From assembly GCF_009192775.1 (NCBI RefSeq), contig NZ_VTFX01000001.1, forward strand, positions 124,001-188,000: a DNA stretch of 64,000 bases, in the 5' to 3' direction. Source of the DNA: Arthrobacter yangruifuii (GTDB taxonomy: Bacteria; Actinomycetota; Actinomycetes; Actinomycetales; Micrococcaceae). The notes below the pieces were generated by a model. The model worked only from the letters and a program-made list of their open reading frames with translations, made no database searches and had not been told where the DNA came from. The position numbers were made by a program, and so were the translations under genes. Shown here in pieces: positions 17,857 through 26,368 of the stretch (the first letter of the stretch is position 1; every line of letters begins with the position of its first letter).

Positions 17857-19167
17857 ATGACGGACCTGATGTCCCTGTCGCTGATTGACGGGCTCCTGCC
17901 CGTTGCCATCCTGACGCTGGGTGCGGCTGCCCTGATCCTGCTCGGGATCGCGGGGAGGAAGCTGGGCGTGCGCCGGGTCCTGATCTTCGTCCTGGTCGCC
18001 GCCGGCAGCACGGGGCTGCTGTTTCTACTGGCCGAGGTTATATTCCTCTGGTGGAATTCTTCTTTTCCCCGGCTCCTTTACCTTTACTGGGCGTTGGGGA
18101 TCCTGGGTATCCAGCTGGCTTTCGCACTGGCGGTAAGGCGGCGGACTCCCCTGGCCGGCCGGGTGGCCGGCATTGCGGCAGCATTGATCGTGCTGCTGGC
18201 CGTAGCCTGCACCGTGAACCTCGCCTATGCCCAGTACCCCACGGTCCGGTCCCTCGTGAATCCGCCGTCCGCCACCGATGATCCGCTGCCCCGGCCCGCC
18301 GCCGTGGATGCCACACTGCCCGCGGCCTCGGAAAGAACCTGGGTTCCGCCCTCGGATATGCCGGGGGAGGGAAGGGTGTACCGTGCGGAAATTCCGGCGG
18401 CCGCCTCCAAGTACAAGTCCGCCACCGCCCTGATCTATCTTCCGCCGGCCTATCTGGCTGACCCCGGAGCGGTAAACCTGCCGGTGCTGGTGCTGATCCA
18501 CGGGCAGCCGGGGTCACCCAATGACTGGCTGATCAGTGGGCGGATAGCCGAAATGATGGACGACTTTGCCTCACGCCACGCCGGCCTGGCACCGGTGGTG
18601 GTGATGCCGGACGCCAGCAATGACTCCAATCCGAACTGGCCGTTGTGTATGGACACTTCCGTCAGCGCCTCCGCCACCTATCTGGCCCGGGACCTTCCCG
18701 CCTGGATACAGCAGCAGCTGGGTGTCGGAACGGCCGGACCGCAGCAGTGGGCGGTGGCAGGCTATTCCTACGGCGGTACCTGCGCAGTGCAGCTGGCCGC
18801 CAATTTCCCCGACGCCTACCCCACCTTTGTAGACATTTCCGGGGAAAATGAACCTACCGATTCCGAGGGGCACCAGGCCCTGCTGGACACGTATTTCGGC
18901 GGGGACGGAAAAGCCTTCGCGGAACAGAATGCCGTGGACCGGTTCGGCCGGATGCCCTTTCCCGGCCTGGCCGGAAAAATCGTCGTCGGCCGTGAGGACA
19001 CGGTGTACGGTCCGGAAGGGCGGCAGGTATATGAGGCAGCCCGGGCCGCCGGCGTCGACGTGCAGCTCCAGGAACTCCCCGGCGGGCACTCCTGGCTGGT
19101 CTGGCGGGCCGGGCTGGAAAACAACCTGGATTGGCTGGGCGCACGCCTTGGCATACTGGACCCATGA
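17857..19167 (+). CDS. membrane-anchored alpha/beta hydrolase (esterase family)
   Basis: 436-aa protein with four predicted TM helices (about 12-32, 40-64, 72-93, 103-124), then an extracytoplasmic esterase domain resembling the antigen 85/esterase D group. The domain has LVLIHGQPGSPNDW, nucleophile S304 in GYSYGGT and H411 in GGHSW. It starts 4 nt after mprF, with GAGG overlapping the mprF stop, and overlaps the PAP2 gene by ATGA, so the three genes are one operon. Because aminoacyl-PG synthases are sometimes paired with aminoacyl-PG hydrolases, such a role is an attractive inference; a mycolyl- or acyl-transferase role is the alternative. A start at 17869 is also possible. Confidence 0.85.
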   Translation: MTDLMSLSLIDGLLPVAILTLGAAALILLGIAGRKLGVRRVLIFVLVAAGSTGLLFLLAEVIFLWWNSSFPRLLYLYWALGILGIQLAFALAVRRRTPLAGRVAGIAAALIVLLAVACTVNLAYAQYPTVRSLVNPPSATDDPLPRPAAVDATLPAASERTWVPPSDMPGEGRVYRAEIPAAASKYKSATALIYLPPAYLADPGAVNLPVLVLIHGQPGSPNDWLISGRIAEMMDDFASRHAGLAPVVVMPDASNDSNPNWPLCMDTSVSASATYLARDLPAWIQQQLGVGTAGPQQWAVAGYSYGGTCAVQLAANFPDAYPTFVDISGENEPTDSEGHQALLDTYFGGDGKAFAEQNAVDRFGRMPFPGLAGKIVVGREDTVYGPEGRQVYEAARAAGVDVQLQELPGGHSWLVWRAGLENNLDWLGARLGILDP

Positions 19168-19943
19168 CGCCCGATCGCCCGCAGCACCCCGCCCCAGTGG
19201 AAAACCGGCTCATGCGGCTGCTGCACGCCGTCAGCCAAGCAGCCTCTCCCCGTGCGGCCCTGCTGCTGATCCTGGCCGTCGGCCTTCTTCCGGCCCTGGC
19301 CCTGACACTGGTGTCCGCAGAGGTCTACGAGTCCGTCACCGACGCGGACGGCGTTGCCGGACTGGACCGGCCGGCATTGGACTATGCCCTGACCCTTCGC
19401 ACTCCGGGCGCAGATGCGGCCGTGACAGGATTTACCAACCTGGCCGGCACCATCGGCATGCCGGTCATCGCGGGGGTGATTGTCCTGGTGATGTGTCTGC
19501 GCTGGCGTTCCTGGACACCGCTGATCCTCACGGCCGCCGCAGCCGCGGGGTCACTGCTGATGACCGTTTCCGGAAAGGCCCTGATTGGACGGACCCGCCC
19601 GGACCTGGCCGATGCCGTCCCGCCGTATGAGTCCTCCGCGTCATTTCCGAGCGGACACACCCTCAATTCGCTCGTGATCGCCGGGATCATCGCCTACCTG
19701 GTCATCCTGCACGTGCAGACCCGCCGCGCGAAGGGCGCTGCGGTGCTGGTGGCTGCCGCCTTCACCCTGGCCGTGGGCCTAAGCCGGGTCTACCTGGGCC
19801 ACCACTGGCTCACCGATGTGCTGGTTGCGTGGACCCTGGGGGCGGCCTGGCTGGCAGTGGTGATTACCGCGCACCAGCTTCTGCGACGGCTGCCCGGCCG
19901 CCAAGAAGCCGCTCCAGGATCACCGCCACGCCGTCGTCATTGA
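19164..19943 (+). CDS. PAP2-family membrane phosphatase
   Basis: 259-aa integral membrane phosphatase, expected to dephosphorylate phosphatidic acid, PG-phosphate or undecaprenyl diphosphate on the outer face. The three active-site motifs are intact: KALIGRTRP (138-146), PSGH (162-165) and SRVYLGHHWLTD (207-218). About six TM helices are present. The ATG overlaps the stop of the esterase gene (ATGA). The last 80 bp, which encode a basic Pro/Arg tail, overlap the 3' end of the convergent HAD gene. Membership in the mprF-esterase operon supports a lipid substrate. Confidence 0.92.
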   Translation: MTPDRPQHPAPVENRLMRLLHAVSQAASPRAALLLILAVGLLPALALTLVSAEVYESVTDADGVAGLDRPALDYALTLRTPGADAAVTGFTNLAGTIGMPVIAGVIVLVMCLRWRSWTPLILTAAAAAGSLLMTVSGKALIGRTRPDLADAVPPYESSASFPSGHTLNSLVIAGIIAYLVILHVQTRRAKGAAVLVAAAFTLAVGLSRVYLGHHWLTDVLVAWTLGAAWLAVVITAHQLLRRLPGRQEAAPGSPPRRRH

Positions 19944-20715
19944 AACCGGGTGCCGTGAACTCCGCCGCCGCCCGCGCCGCCGGATGCCCGGAGGCCATCG
20001 CGTAGCCCTGGCCGGCCCAGCCCAGCATCTGGACGTCATTGGGCATGTCCCCGAAAGCCACCGTTTCTGCGGCGGCAATGCCCTTCCGCGCGGCATAGTC
20101 AGCGAGCGTGACCGCCTTGTTCAGCCCGGGCAGCGACATTTCCAGCAACGGCATGCTCGGGGCCGAATGGGTGGTGGCGACCAGTTCCGCGACTTCCGGT
20201 GCCACCCGGCGGAGGAAATCGTCCGGCGAAATACCGGAGGCACGGGCCAGGAACTTAGCCACTCCGGGCTGTCCGGCGAGGGATTCCTGCAGGGGTTGCG
20301 GGATGATCCCGCCGAGGATCTCCGCGGACCCGGTGTCGGCAAAGCCGGCTTCCAGATGGATACCGTCCACGGTTTCAGCGGCGAAGGTCACCGCCGGAAA
20401 GAGTCCGCGGATCACTTCGGCGGCAGCAAACATCTGGTCCAGCGGCAGCAGGTTGCTGGCCAGGACCTCGTCTGCGGCAAGGTCATAGGTGATGGCCCCG
20501 TTGGAGCAGATCACGGTGCCCTCATGGCCTATCCGTTCGCGCAGCGGGTCCAGCCAGCGGGGCGGGCGCCCGGTCACGAAGACGACGTCGATTCCTGCCG
20601 CCCGGCAGGCCTGGAATGCCCGCACCGTGCGGTCACTGATGCTGTTGCCGGCACCAACTATGGTGCCGTCCATGTCACTTGCTACCAGCCTTACCGGGCT
20701 ACGCTGCTCCTGCAT
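19864..20715 (-). CDS. HAD-superfamily hydrolase, Cof type
   Basis: 283-aa cytosolic phosphatase of the Cof/YidA class. Motif I is DMDGT (14-18), motif II lies in VVFVTGRP and motif III/IV in AFGDMPNDVQM. These enzymes dephosphorylate sugar phosphates or related metabolites; the substrate here is unknown. The final 80 bp overlap the PAP2 coding region on the other strand, so both C-terminal tails are encoded by the same DNA. The start ATG at 20713-20715 fits the family N-terminus. Confidence 0.9.
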   Translation of the reverse strand: MQEQRSPVRLVASDMDGTIVGAGNSISDRTVRAFQACRAAGIDVVFVTGRPPRWLDPLRERIGHEGTVICSNGAITYDLAADEVLASNLLPLDQMFAAAEVIRGLFPAVTFAAETVDGIHLEAGFADTGSAEILGGIIPQPLQESLAGQPGVAKFLARASGISPDDFLRRVAPEVAELVATTHSAPSMPLLEMSLPGLNKAVTLADYAARKGIAAAETVAFGDMPNDVQMLGWAGQGYAMASGHPAARAAAEFTAPGFNDDGVAVILERLLGGRAAVAEAGAR

Positions 20716-20742
20716 GCTTTCCAGCTTACTTCCGGCGGCAGC

Positions 20743-20772
20743 GGCAGCCGGACCGGGTCCCGGTCCGGCTGC
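20743..20772 (-). terminator. hairpin after the YbhB-like gene
   Basis: GCAGCCGGACCGGG and its reverse complement form a 14-bp stem with almost no loop, 15 bp after the YbhB stop. There is no T-run, so it may act as an mRNA 3' stabiliser rather than a true intrinsic terminator. Confidence 0.4.
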
Positions 20773-20787
20773 TCCCGCGCCGGAAAC

Positions 20788-21318
20788 CTACTCAATCTCG
20801 GCAGTGCCGATCATCACGGCGCGGGCCAGGGTGTGGGTGAACAGCGCGAAGCCCAGGGCTGCCGGAGTGGCATCGGCCGGGACGTCCAGTTCCTCGGTGT
20901 CCACCGCGTGCACCACCACGAAGTAGCGGTGCCGCCCGTGCCCCGCGGGCGGCGCCGCACCGATAAACCCGGTAAACCCGGCATCATTGGCCAGCTGCAG
21001 CGTGCCTTCGGGCATCCGCCCGGTGTTGGCGGCATCCGCGGCGAGGCCGGTGACCGAGGCCGGAATGTTGAAGGCCGCCCAGTGCCAGAAGCCGCTCGCA
21101 GTGGGGGCATCCGGATCGTACATGGTTACGGCGAAGCTGCGGGTCTGCTCCGGGAATCCGGACCAGGAAAGCTGGGGCGAGGCGTCGCCTCCGCCCGGCA
21201 CGCCCATCTTGGCGCTGTACTGGGCCGGAGCGAATGTGCCTCCGTCCACGAACTCCTCGCTGCTGACGGCAAAATCGGGCACCTGCGGCAGCGCCTGATA
21301 CGGGTCGTAGCTCTCCAC
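20788..21318 (-). CDS. YbhB/YbcL family (PEBP, Raf-kinase-inhibitor-like) protein
   Basis: 176-aa phosphatidylethanolamine-binding-protein-like protein. The ligand-pocket segments SPQLSWSGFPEQTRSFAVTMYDPDAP and FWHWAAFNIP are characteristic, and GHGRHRYFVVVHAVD closes the fold. Bacterial members have no settled function; protease or kinase inhibition is sometimes proposed. It sits as a single gene between the HAD and PfkB genes, all on the minus strand. Confidence 0.93.
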   Translation of the reverse strand: MESYDPYQALPQVPDFAVSSEEFVDGGTFAPAQYSAKMGVPGGGDASPQLSWSGFPEQTRSFAVTMYDPDAPTASGFWHWAAFNIPASVTGLAADAANTGRMPEGTLQLANDAGFTGFIGAAPPAGHGRHRYFVVVHAVDTEELDVPADATPAALGFALFTHTLARAVMIGTAEIE

Positions 21319-21375
21319 TGCATTTCCTTTCGGGAACGGATAGTTGGCATTGGACCGCCGGGGACAGCGGCAGGA

Positions 21376-22290
21376 CTAGGGGACTTCGCGCCGGTAGGGC
21401 GGATTTGCGCCTGCGCGGGACACGGTGACGGCGGCAGCACGGGCAGCGAAGGAGAGGATGGCCTCAAGCTCCGCCACGCCGATCCGGGCCAGCTCGCTCC
21501 GGCGGGCACCGCCGTCGAGTTCCCGGTCCATCAGTCCCACCAGCAGGGCGGACATAAAGGAGTCCCCTGCGCCCACGGTGTCCACCACGCTGACGGTGGG
21601 AGCGGCCACTTCACATTCACCTGCTGCGGCCACGGCCCACGGGCCCTTGGAACCGCGGGTGACAACCACCAGCGAGGGTCCCGCGGCGAGCCAGCGCCGG
21701 GCTGAGTCCTCAACCGGGTCATCCGGGTAGAGCCACAGCAGGTCTTCATCGGAGGCTTTGACGACGTCGGCCAGGGCCACGAATTTTTCGGCCTGCTCCC
21801 GGGCATAGGCGACATCCGTGATGATAGTGGGCCGGCAGTTCGGGTCATAGGTAATGGTGCAGCCGGGACGTGCCTGTTCCACGGCGCGGAGCACATGGCC
21901 GGCGCCGGGCGGAAGCATGGCGGCAATGGAGCCGGTATGGAGCATGGTGCTGCCGTCCAGCAGGGCCGGAAGGTCCGCGGCAAGTTTCGGGAGCTGCCAC
22001 TCCAGGTCAAAGGTGTATCTCGCACCGCCGGCAGGATCCAGGACGGCCGTGGCCACGCTGGTGGGCAGCTCATCGGCTTCAAAGGCGGTCAGCACGGAGT
22101 TGGTTCGGAGGTGCTCGGCGATCATCGCGCCGTAGGTGTCTGAACCGAAGCGGCCCACAAACTGCACCGGCCGCCCCAGCCGGGCCACGCCCACGGCAAC
22201 GTTCAGCGGGCTGCCGCCGGGATGTGAACGCCGCGGGGCCGTGTCGCTGACCACTTCATCAACAAGGGCTTCGCCAATAACTGTAAGCAC
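21376..22290 (-). CDS. PfkB-family carbohydrate kinase (fructokinase-like)
   Basis: 304-aa ribokinase-superfamily sugar kinase. The N-terminal signature MLTVIGEALVDEV and GGSPLNVAVGVARLG, and the C-terminal DTVGAGDSFMSALLVG with the catalytic Asp, are all present. The arrangement resembles fructokinases, but a sugar such as fructose, ribose or KDG cannot be distinguished here. No sugar transporter or repressor adjoins it. Confidence 0.9.
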   Translation of the reverse strand: MLTVIGEALVDEVVSDTAPRRSHPGGSPLNVAVGVARLGRPVQFVGRFGSDTYGAMIAEHLRTNSVLTAFEADELPTSVATAVLDPAGGARYTFDLEWQLPKLAADLPALLDGSTMLHTGSIAAMLPPGAGHVLRAVEQARPGCTITYDPNCRPTIITDVAYAREQAEKFVALADVVKASDEDLLWLYPDDPVEDSARRWLAAGPSLVVVTRGSKGPWAVAAAGECEVAAPTVSVVDTVGAGDSFMSALLVGLMDRELDGGARRSELARIGVAELEAILSFAARAAAVTVSRAGANPPYRREVP

Positions 22291-22324
22291 ACTGCCAACC
22301 TAACAGAGCAGTCTCCCGGTTTCC

Positions 22325-23083
22325 TTAAACTGCGGGTATTCCGGCGGCCTCGCAGACCACCTCGACAACGCGGTCCCAGGCCCGGGTGCCGGGCGTGATC
22401 ATGGCGAAGTGGTCGCCGGGGATCAGGCGCAGCCGTGCCTGTGTTCCGCTGGCCCGGGCGGCCTCCACCCAGCTGCTGGAGGAGCTCAGCGGCACCGTCG
22501 TGTCGTCCTCCCCGTGCAGCGCCCACACCGGAACCGGCAGCGGGAGGGCATGCATGGGATCGGCGTCCCGGTAACGCTGGGGATCCTGCTCCGGGGAACA
22601 ACCGAGAAAGTTCTCCACCGCCCCGTTACTCAGCCCCAGTTCGTAGGCCTCGGCCAGGTTCAGCACTCCGGACTCACTCACGACGCCGGCAGGAACTACG
22701 CGTGCGTTGGTCCGCGCCGCCGCGAGCACAGCCAGGTGACCACCGGCAGAGTGGCCCAGGAAGACCACCCGGGAGGGGTCGACGTCGTGCTCCCGCGCCG
22801 CCTGCGCAAACGCGTCAATCCCGGCACTGACGTCCTCGAACGTCCCGGGCCAGCCGCCGCCGCTGCCGGCCCGCCGGTACTCCAGGTTCCAGGCGGCAAA
22901 ACCCCGCGCGGCAAGATCAACGGCCAGCGGCCGGCCCAGGTCCGCCGTGTAGGCCGGGCGCCAGTATCCGCCGTGGATGATGACCACCGCGGCACGGGGT
23001 CCGGAAGAATCCGCGGGGAGGGTGAGTTCGGCGTACTGATCCGGGCCCGGCCCGTAAGAAAAGCGCAGGGGCGCAGCTGGCAT
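22325..23083 (-). CDS. alpha/beta hydrolase (esterase/kynurenine formamidase-like)
   Basis: 252-aa soluble hydrolase. It has the oxyanion motif VIIHGGYWRP, nucleophile elbow FLGHSAGGH, an acid region WALHGEDDTTVP and a catalytic His in PGDHFAM. HGGYW-type motifs occur in the BD-FAE/kynurenine formamidase group, but no tryptophan-degradation genes are nearby, so only the family is claimed. The ATG at 23081-23083 (MPAAPLRF) was preferred; the 39-codon upstream extension is not family-like and would run into the divergent Rel gene's promoter. Confidence 0.85.
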   Translation of the reverse strand: MPAAPLRFSYGPGPDQYAELTLPADSSGPRAAVVIIHGGYWRPAYTADLGRPLAVDLAARGFAAWNLEYRRAGSGGGWPGTFEDVSAGIDAFAQAAREHDVDPSRVVFLGHSAGGHLAVLAAARTNARVVPAGVVSESGVLNLAEAYELGLSNGAVENFLGCSPEQDPQRYRDADPMHALPLPVPVWALHGEDDTTVPLSSSSSWVEAARASGTQARLRLIPGDHFAMITPGTRAWDRVVEVVCEAAGIPAV

Positions 23084-23181
23084 GACAATCCTTCGGCTCG
23101 CGGGGCTTAATCTGATAGGGAGCTTATCGGCACGTTGCACCGACGCCGTGCCCTGAGCTGCCGGCGGGGAAAGGGATAGTT

Positions 23182-24288
23182 TTGAGCGCGTGGGACACAC
23201 TGGATGAGCGGCTGAGGCCCGTGGTCCAGGCCAGCACGGACGAGTACGCCAGAGTCCGGCCGGCGCTGGAGGCGGTCACGGCGGAGATGGAAACAAACCT
23301 GCGTGCGGTCTTTGACGACAGCCCGGTGAAACCGCTGTTTGTCACCTCGCGCACCAAAACGGTGGAGTCCTTCCGGGACAAGGCCTCCCGGATGCTGCCG
23401 CCGGAACATCCCGGGGAACTGCCGTCCCTGCTGTTCCCGGACCCGCTGCGCAACCTGACCGATCTGGTGGGGCTGCGCATCATCATGACCCTGCCGCACG
23501 AAGTGGATCAGGCGGCCAACCTCATCAAGCGCCAGCGGGCGGAGTTCGACTGCCGCGGGGACCGCGAGAAGGACATTGGCTCCATCGAATCCGGTACCTA
23601 CGGCTACTCCAGCCGGCACCTGATCCTGCGGACCATCCAGAATGACACCGTCCGCAGATTCCACGCGTTGCTCGAGCCGGACCAGCGCCCCAACGGCAGC
23701 TACCTGTTTGAAGTGCAGATCCGCACCGTGCTTGCCCACGCCTGGTCCGAAATTGAGCACGACATCCGTTTCAAGGCCGGCGATCCGCGGGCCTGGAACC
23801 CCTACTTCGACCGGCAGTTCACCGCCACGGCGGCCATGCTGGAAACCGTGGAAACGGCTTTTGCCGAGCTGCATGAACGGTACGAGACGGTGACCGGCTT
23901 CTGGGATGAGGACGGCCAGGGCAGCGCTCCGCTGACTCCGAACCGGATCCGGCACGTCTGGATGACCCTGCTGCCGCACGTGAACCGCAAATCAGGAGAT
24001 GACTGGGGCTGGGCGGCCGAGCTGCTCGCCGCGCACGGCATGAAGACCACCATGGACCTGGCCGGCCTGCTGCAGGCCGATGCGATCACCAAGGTCCGGG
24101 CAGCCCTGGACCACCGGTATTCCCCGGGTCCGGACCGGCTGCTCGATGACCTGCTGCTGTGGCGGTTCGGCAAGAAGCACATTGACCTCACGGCGGAACC
24201 CGAGGATGCCCCGGCCAAACCCCGCCGGGAGTCCCTGGGCCGCCGCTACCGGCTGATGCAGCTGTACCGGGCACGGGAAGCGGAGTAG
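23182..24288 (+). CDS. stand-alone RelA/SpoT-domain alarmone synthetase
   Basis: 368-aa protein with a (p)ppGpp synthetase domain and no N-terminal hydrolase, TGS or ACT domains. Active-site elements are intact: R57, K59, S63 (SRTKTVESF), D94 in DLVGLR, Y142 and H146 in YGYSSRH, E177 in FEVQIRT and the HAWSEIEHD block (186-194). The last ~170 residues are helical, contain LTPNRIRHVWMTLLP, and are longer than in typical small alarmone synthetases. The start is TTG at 23182 with GGGAAAGGGA 6-16 nt upstream. It could be a housekeeping synthetase or a toxic SAS. No antitoxin-like small gene is adjacent, so the housekeeping view is favoured. Confidence 0.88.
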   Translation: MSAWDTLDERLRPVVQASTDEYARVRPALEAVTAEMETNLRAVFDDSPVKPLFVTSRTKTVESFRDKASRMLPPEHPGELPSLLFPDPLRNLTDLVGLRIIMTLPHEVDQAANLIKRQRAEFDCRGDREKDIGSIESGTYGYSSRHLILRTIQNDTVRRFHALLEPDQRPNGSYLFEVQIRTVLAHAWSEIEHDIRFKAGDPRAWNPYFDRQFTATAAMLETVETAFAELHERYETVTGFWDEDGQGSAPLTPNRIRHVWMTLLPHVNRKSGDDWGWAAELLAAHGMKTTMDLAGLLQADAITKVRAALDHRYSPGPDRLLDDLLLWRFGKKHIDLTAEPEDAPAKPRRESLGRRYRLMQLYRAREAE

Positions 24289-24295
24289 ATACCCG

Positions 24296-24706
24296 TTACC
24301 CCAGGGCGTTGATGCGGATCAGGTTTCCGGCCGGGTCCCGGAAGGCACAGTCGCGGATCCCGTAGGGCTGGTCCACAGGTTCCTGAACCACTTCCGCACC
24401 GCGGGCGGCCAGCTGGCCGAAGTCGGTGTCCAGGTCCGGGCTGGCGAAGGTGATCAGGCCGTAGGTGCCTTTGGCCATCATGTCGTAGATGGTTTGGCGT
24501 TCGTCCTCCGTGATGCCGGGGGAAGCCGAGGGCGGGTAAAGGACTATGGAGGTTTCCTGGCCCGGTGCGCCCACCGTGATCCAGCGCATCTCGTCGCCGT
24601 TGCCGACGTCGTTGCGCACCTCGAAACCGAGCATGTCGCGGTAGAAGCCCAGGGCCGCCTCCGCTCCGGTGTGCGGCAGGAACGTGGTGCTGACGGTGAT
24701 GTCCAT
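24296..24706 (-). CDS. VOC-family (glyoxalase/bleomycin-resistance fold) protein
   Basis: 136-aa protein of the vicinal oxygen chelate fold. It has an LPHTGAEAALGFYRDMLGFEV start and a C-terminal GIRDCAFRDPAGNLIRI strand, both typical. The metal-binding residues are not all of the glyoxalase I pattern, so the reaction is unknown. It lies 31 bp downstream of an AraC-type regulator gene on the same strand, a common pairing of small regulator and VOC protein. Confidence 0.9.
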   Translation of the reverse strand: MDITVSTTFLPHTGAEAALGFYRDMLGFEVRNDVGNGDEMRWITVGAPGQETSIVLYPPSASPGITEDERQTIYDMMAKGTYGLITFASPDLDTDFGQLAARGAEVVQEPVDQPYGIRDCAFRDPAGNLIRINALG

Positions 24707-24737
24707 TGTCGTGCCTCTCGTAGCGGGTATGACGCTT

Positions 24738-25199
24738 TTAGGGTAGGAGTGCGCGGAGTGCCGGCGCTTCTTGATTCCGAACCGGTTTGCCCACCTGCTT
24801 TTCCAGACACGGGAGGCCGGTGGACCCGGCGGCGGAGGCCAGTTCCCGGTAGGTGCTGGGCGGCATACCCGCCAGTTCGGAAAACCGCATGCTGAACGTG
24901 CCCAGCGAGGAGCACCCGACGGCGAAACAGACGTCCGTCACGGAGAGCCGGCCGGTCCGCAGCAGGGCCATGGCCCGTTCAATGCGGCGGGTCATGAGAT
25001 ACGAGTAGGGGCTTTCACCGTAGGCACTGCGGAAGGAACGGCTGAGGTGGCCGGCGGACATGCCCGCCGCACCGGCTAGAGACTCGACGTTCAACGGCTG
25101 GGCGTAGTCCCGGTCGATCCGGTCACGCACCCGCCGCAGCGGCACCAGGTCCTCCCGCCGTGCCCGGCGGGCCGCGGCGGTGGTTCTTCCGGATTCCAC
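24738..25199 (-). CDS. AraC-family transcriptional regulator (HTH domain only)
   Basis: 153-aa regulator consisting essentially of the two-HTH AraC DNA-binding domain. Residues about 25-120 read VRDRIDRDYAQPLNVESLAG, MSAGHLSRSFRSAYGES and VCFAVGCSSLGTFSMRFSELAG. There is no sensory domain of usual size, so it resembles SoxS/MarA-type or small glyoxalase-linked regulators. It is co-oriented with the VOC gene and probably controls it. The upstream region is shared with the divergent winged-helix gene. Confidence 0.9.
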   Translation of the reverse strand: MESGRTTAAARRARREDLVPLRRVRDRIDRDYAQPLNVESLAGAAGMSAGHLSRSFRSAYGESPYSYLMTRRIERAMALLRTGRLSVTDVCFAVGCSSLGTFSMRFSELAGMPPSTYRELASAAGSTGLPCLEKQVGKPVRNQEAPALRALLP

Positions 25200-25287
25200 G
25201 CGGTCAGGCTACCGCAGGCACCACCGGGCACCAAGGGATTGGCGCCGGTCCTTGCCCCAAGCGGCAGCGTCCGCAAGGCTGGGCTCC

Positions 25288-26342
25288 GTGGCCCTTGAAC
25301 TTACGGATACGCAGGCGAGGCGTCTCCGCCTGCGTAGCCACCTGCTGCAGGGTTCCGATCTGGCCCCGGCCGACGTCGTGCGCCGCGCGGTGGCACTGCA
25401 GGGACAGGACCTGCCTGCCGTGCTGCGCGCCGTTGCCGTGCGCTCACGCCCCGGCACCACCGTGCAGGACGTCCGGGATGCCTTCGACAGCGGTGAGCTG
25501 GTGCGGGGGTGGCCCATGCGCGGGACACTGTTCGCGACCACCCCGGCGCATCTGGCGGCCCTGTTGCGCTTCACGGCGGAACGACCCGCGCCGCGGCGGC
25601 GCGGAGAAGGACGGAACTCGGCCTGGATGACGCTGTGCTGCGCCGCAGCCGAGCGTCCCTGCGGGAGGCATTGGGCGAACGGCCGCTGCGGCGGGCAGAG
25701 ATTCTGGAGCTGTGGTCCCGGGCGAGGATTGAGACGGCTGACGGCCGCGGCTACCACCTGCTGATGCACCTGGCGGTCGAGGGCCTTTTCCACTGGGGCA
25801 GGTTTGCTCCGGCGGGCACGGAACAGCTCGCCACCCTCACGGAAGACCGTGGCACGGCCGACACCGGAGGGGCCGGCGATGACCTCAGCCCTATCGTCCG
25901 CGGATTCGTGCAGGCGCGCGGCCCGGTCACGGACGCGGACCTGGCGTGGTGGACCAAGCTGCCCAAAACCGTGGTGCGGCGTGCGGCCGCGGAGGCCGGG
26001 GATCTTCTGGAGGTGTCGGTGCAGGGCAGGCCCGCCTGGCTAATCGGGGACGCAGCAGCTCCGGAACCTTCCGGTGTCATCCTGGTGCCCGGCTTCGATG
26101 AATGGATCCTGGGATACGCGGACCGTTCACTGGTGGCCGGGATCGCCGCGCTGCAGTCGGTGGTGCCGGGGAACAACGGTATTTTCCGTCCGGCAATCCT
26201 GGTGGACGGCGTCGTGGTGGGTACCTGGCGTCCGCCGCGGGGCAAACGCACGGCAGAACCGGTGATTCGCCTGGTGGAGCCGGTAACGCCTGCCACCCGG
26301 CGGGCGGTGGAGGAGGCCGTGGCGGCGTGGCCGCACGGCTAG
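25288..26342 (+). pseudogene. winged-helix DNA-binding domain protein (AlkZ-like), frameshifted
   Basis: Family protein with the HTH_42/AlkZ-like fold (proteins that include interstrand-crosslink DNA glycosylases). From GTG at 25288 one frame encodes VALELTDTQARRLR, LVRGWPMRGTLFATTPAHLAALLRFTAE. Homology then continues in another frame as RRRTELGLDDAVLRRSR to the stop at 26342, including PGFDEWILGYADRS. A single missing base near 25583, in a GC-rich stretch, restores one ~350-aa protein. The family's usual length is close to that sum. It could be a real inactivating deletion or an assembly/sequencing error; nothing suggests programmed slippage. Confidence 0.75.
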
Positions 26343-26368
26343 CGCCGAGGTGGAATTCCGCTGCCGGG

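Noticed and set aside
15453-18011. 852-codon open frame antisense to the MprF-like gene
   Set aside because: It is a shadow of GC-rich coding on the plus strand: low complexity, Gln/Gly/His-rich, no family resemblance, and it covers a gene with clear domains.
25571-25600. Programmed -1 frameshift in the winged-helix gene
   Set aside because: No X-XXY-YYZ slippery heptamer, no downstream hairpin of the usual kind, and the family is not known to use recoding; a lost base is simpler.
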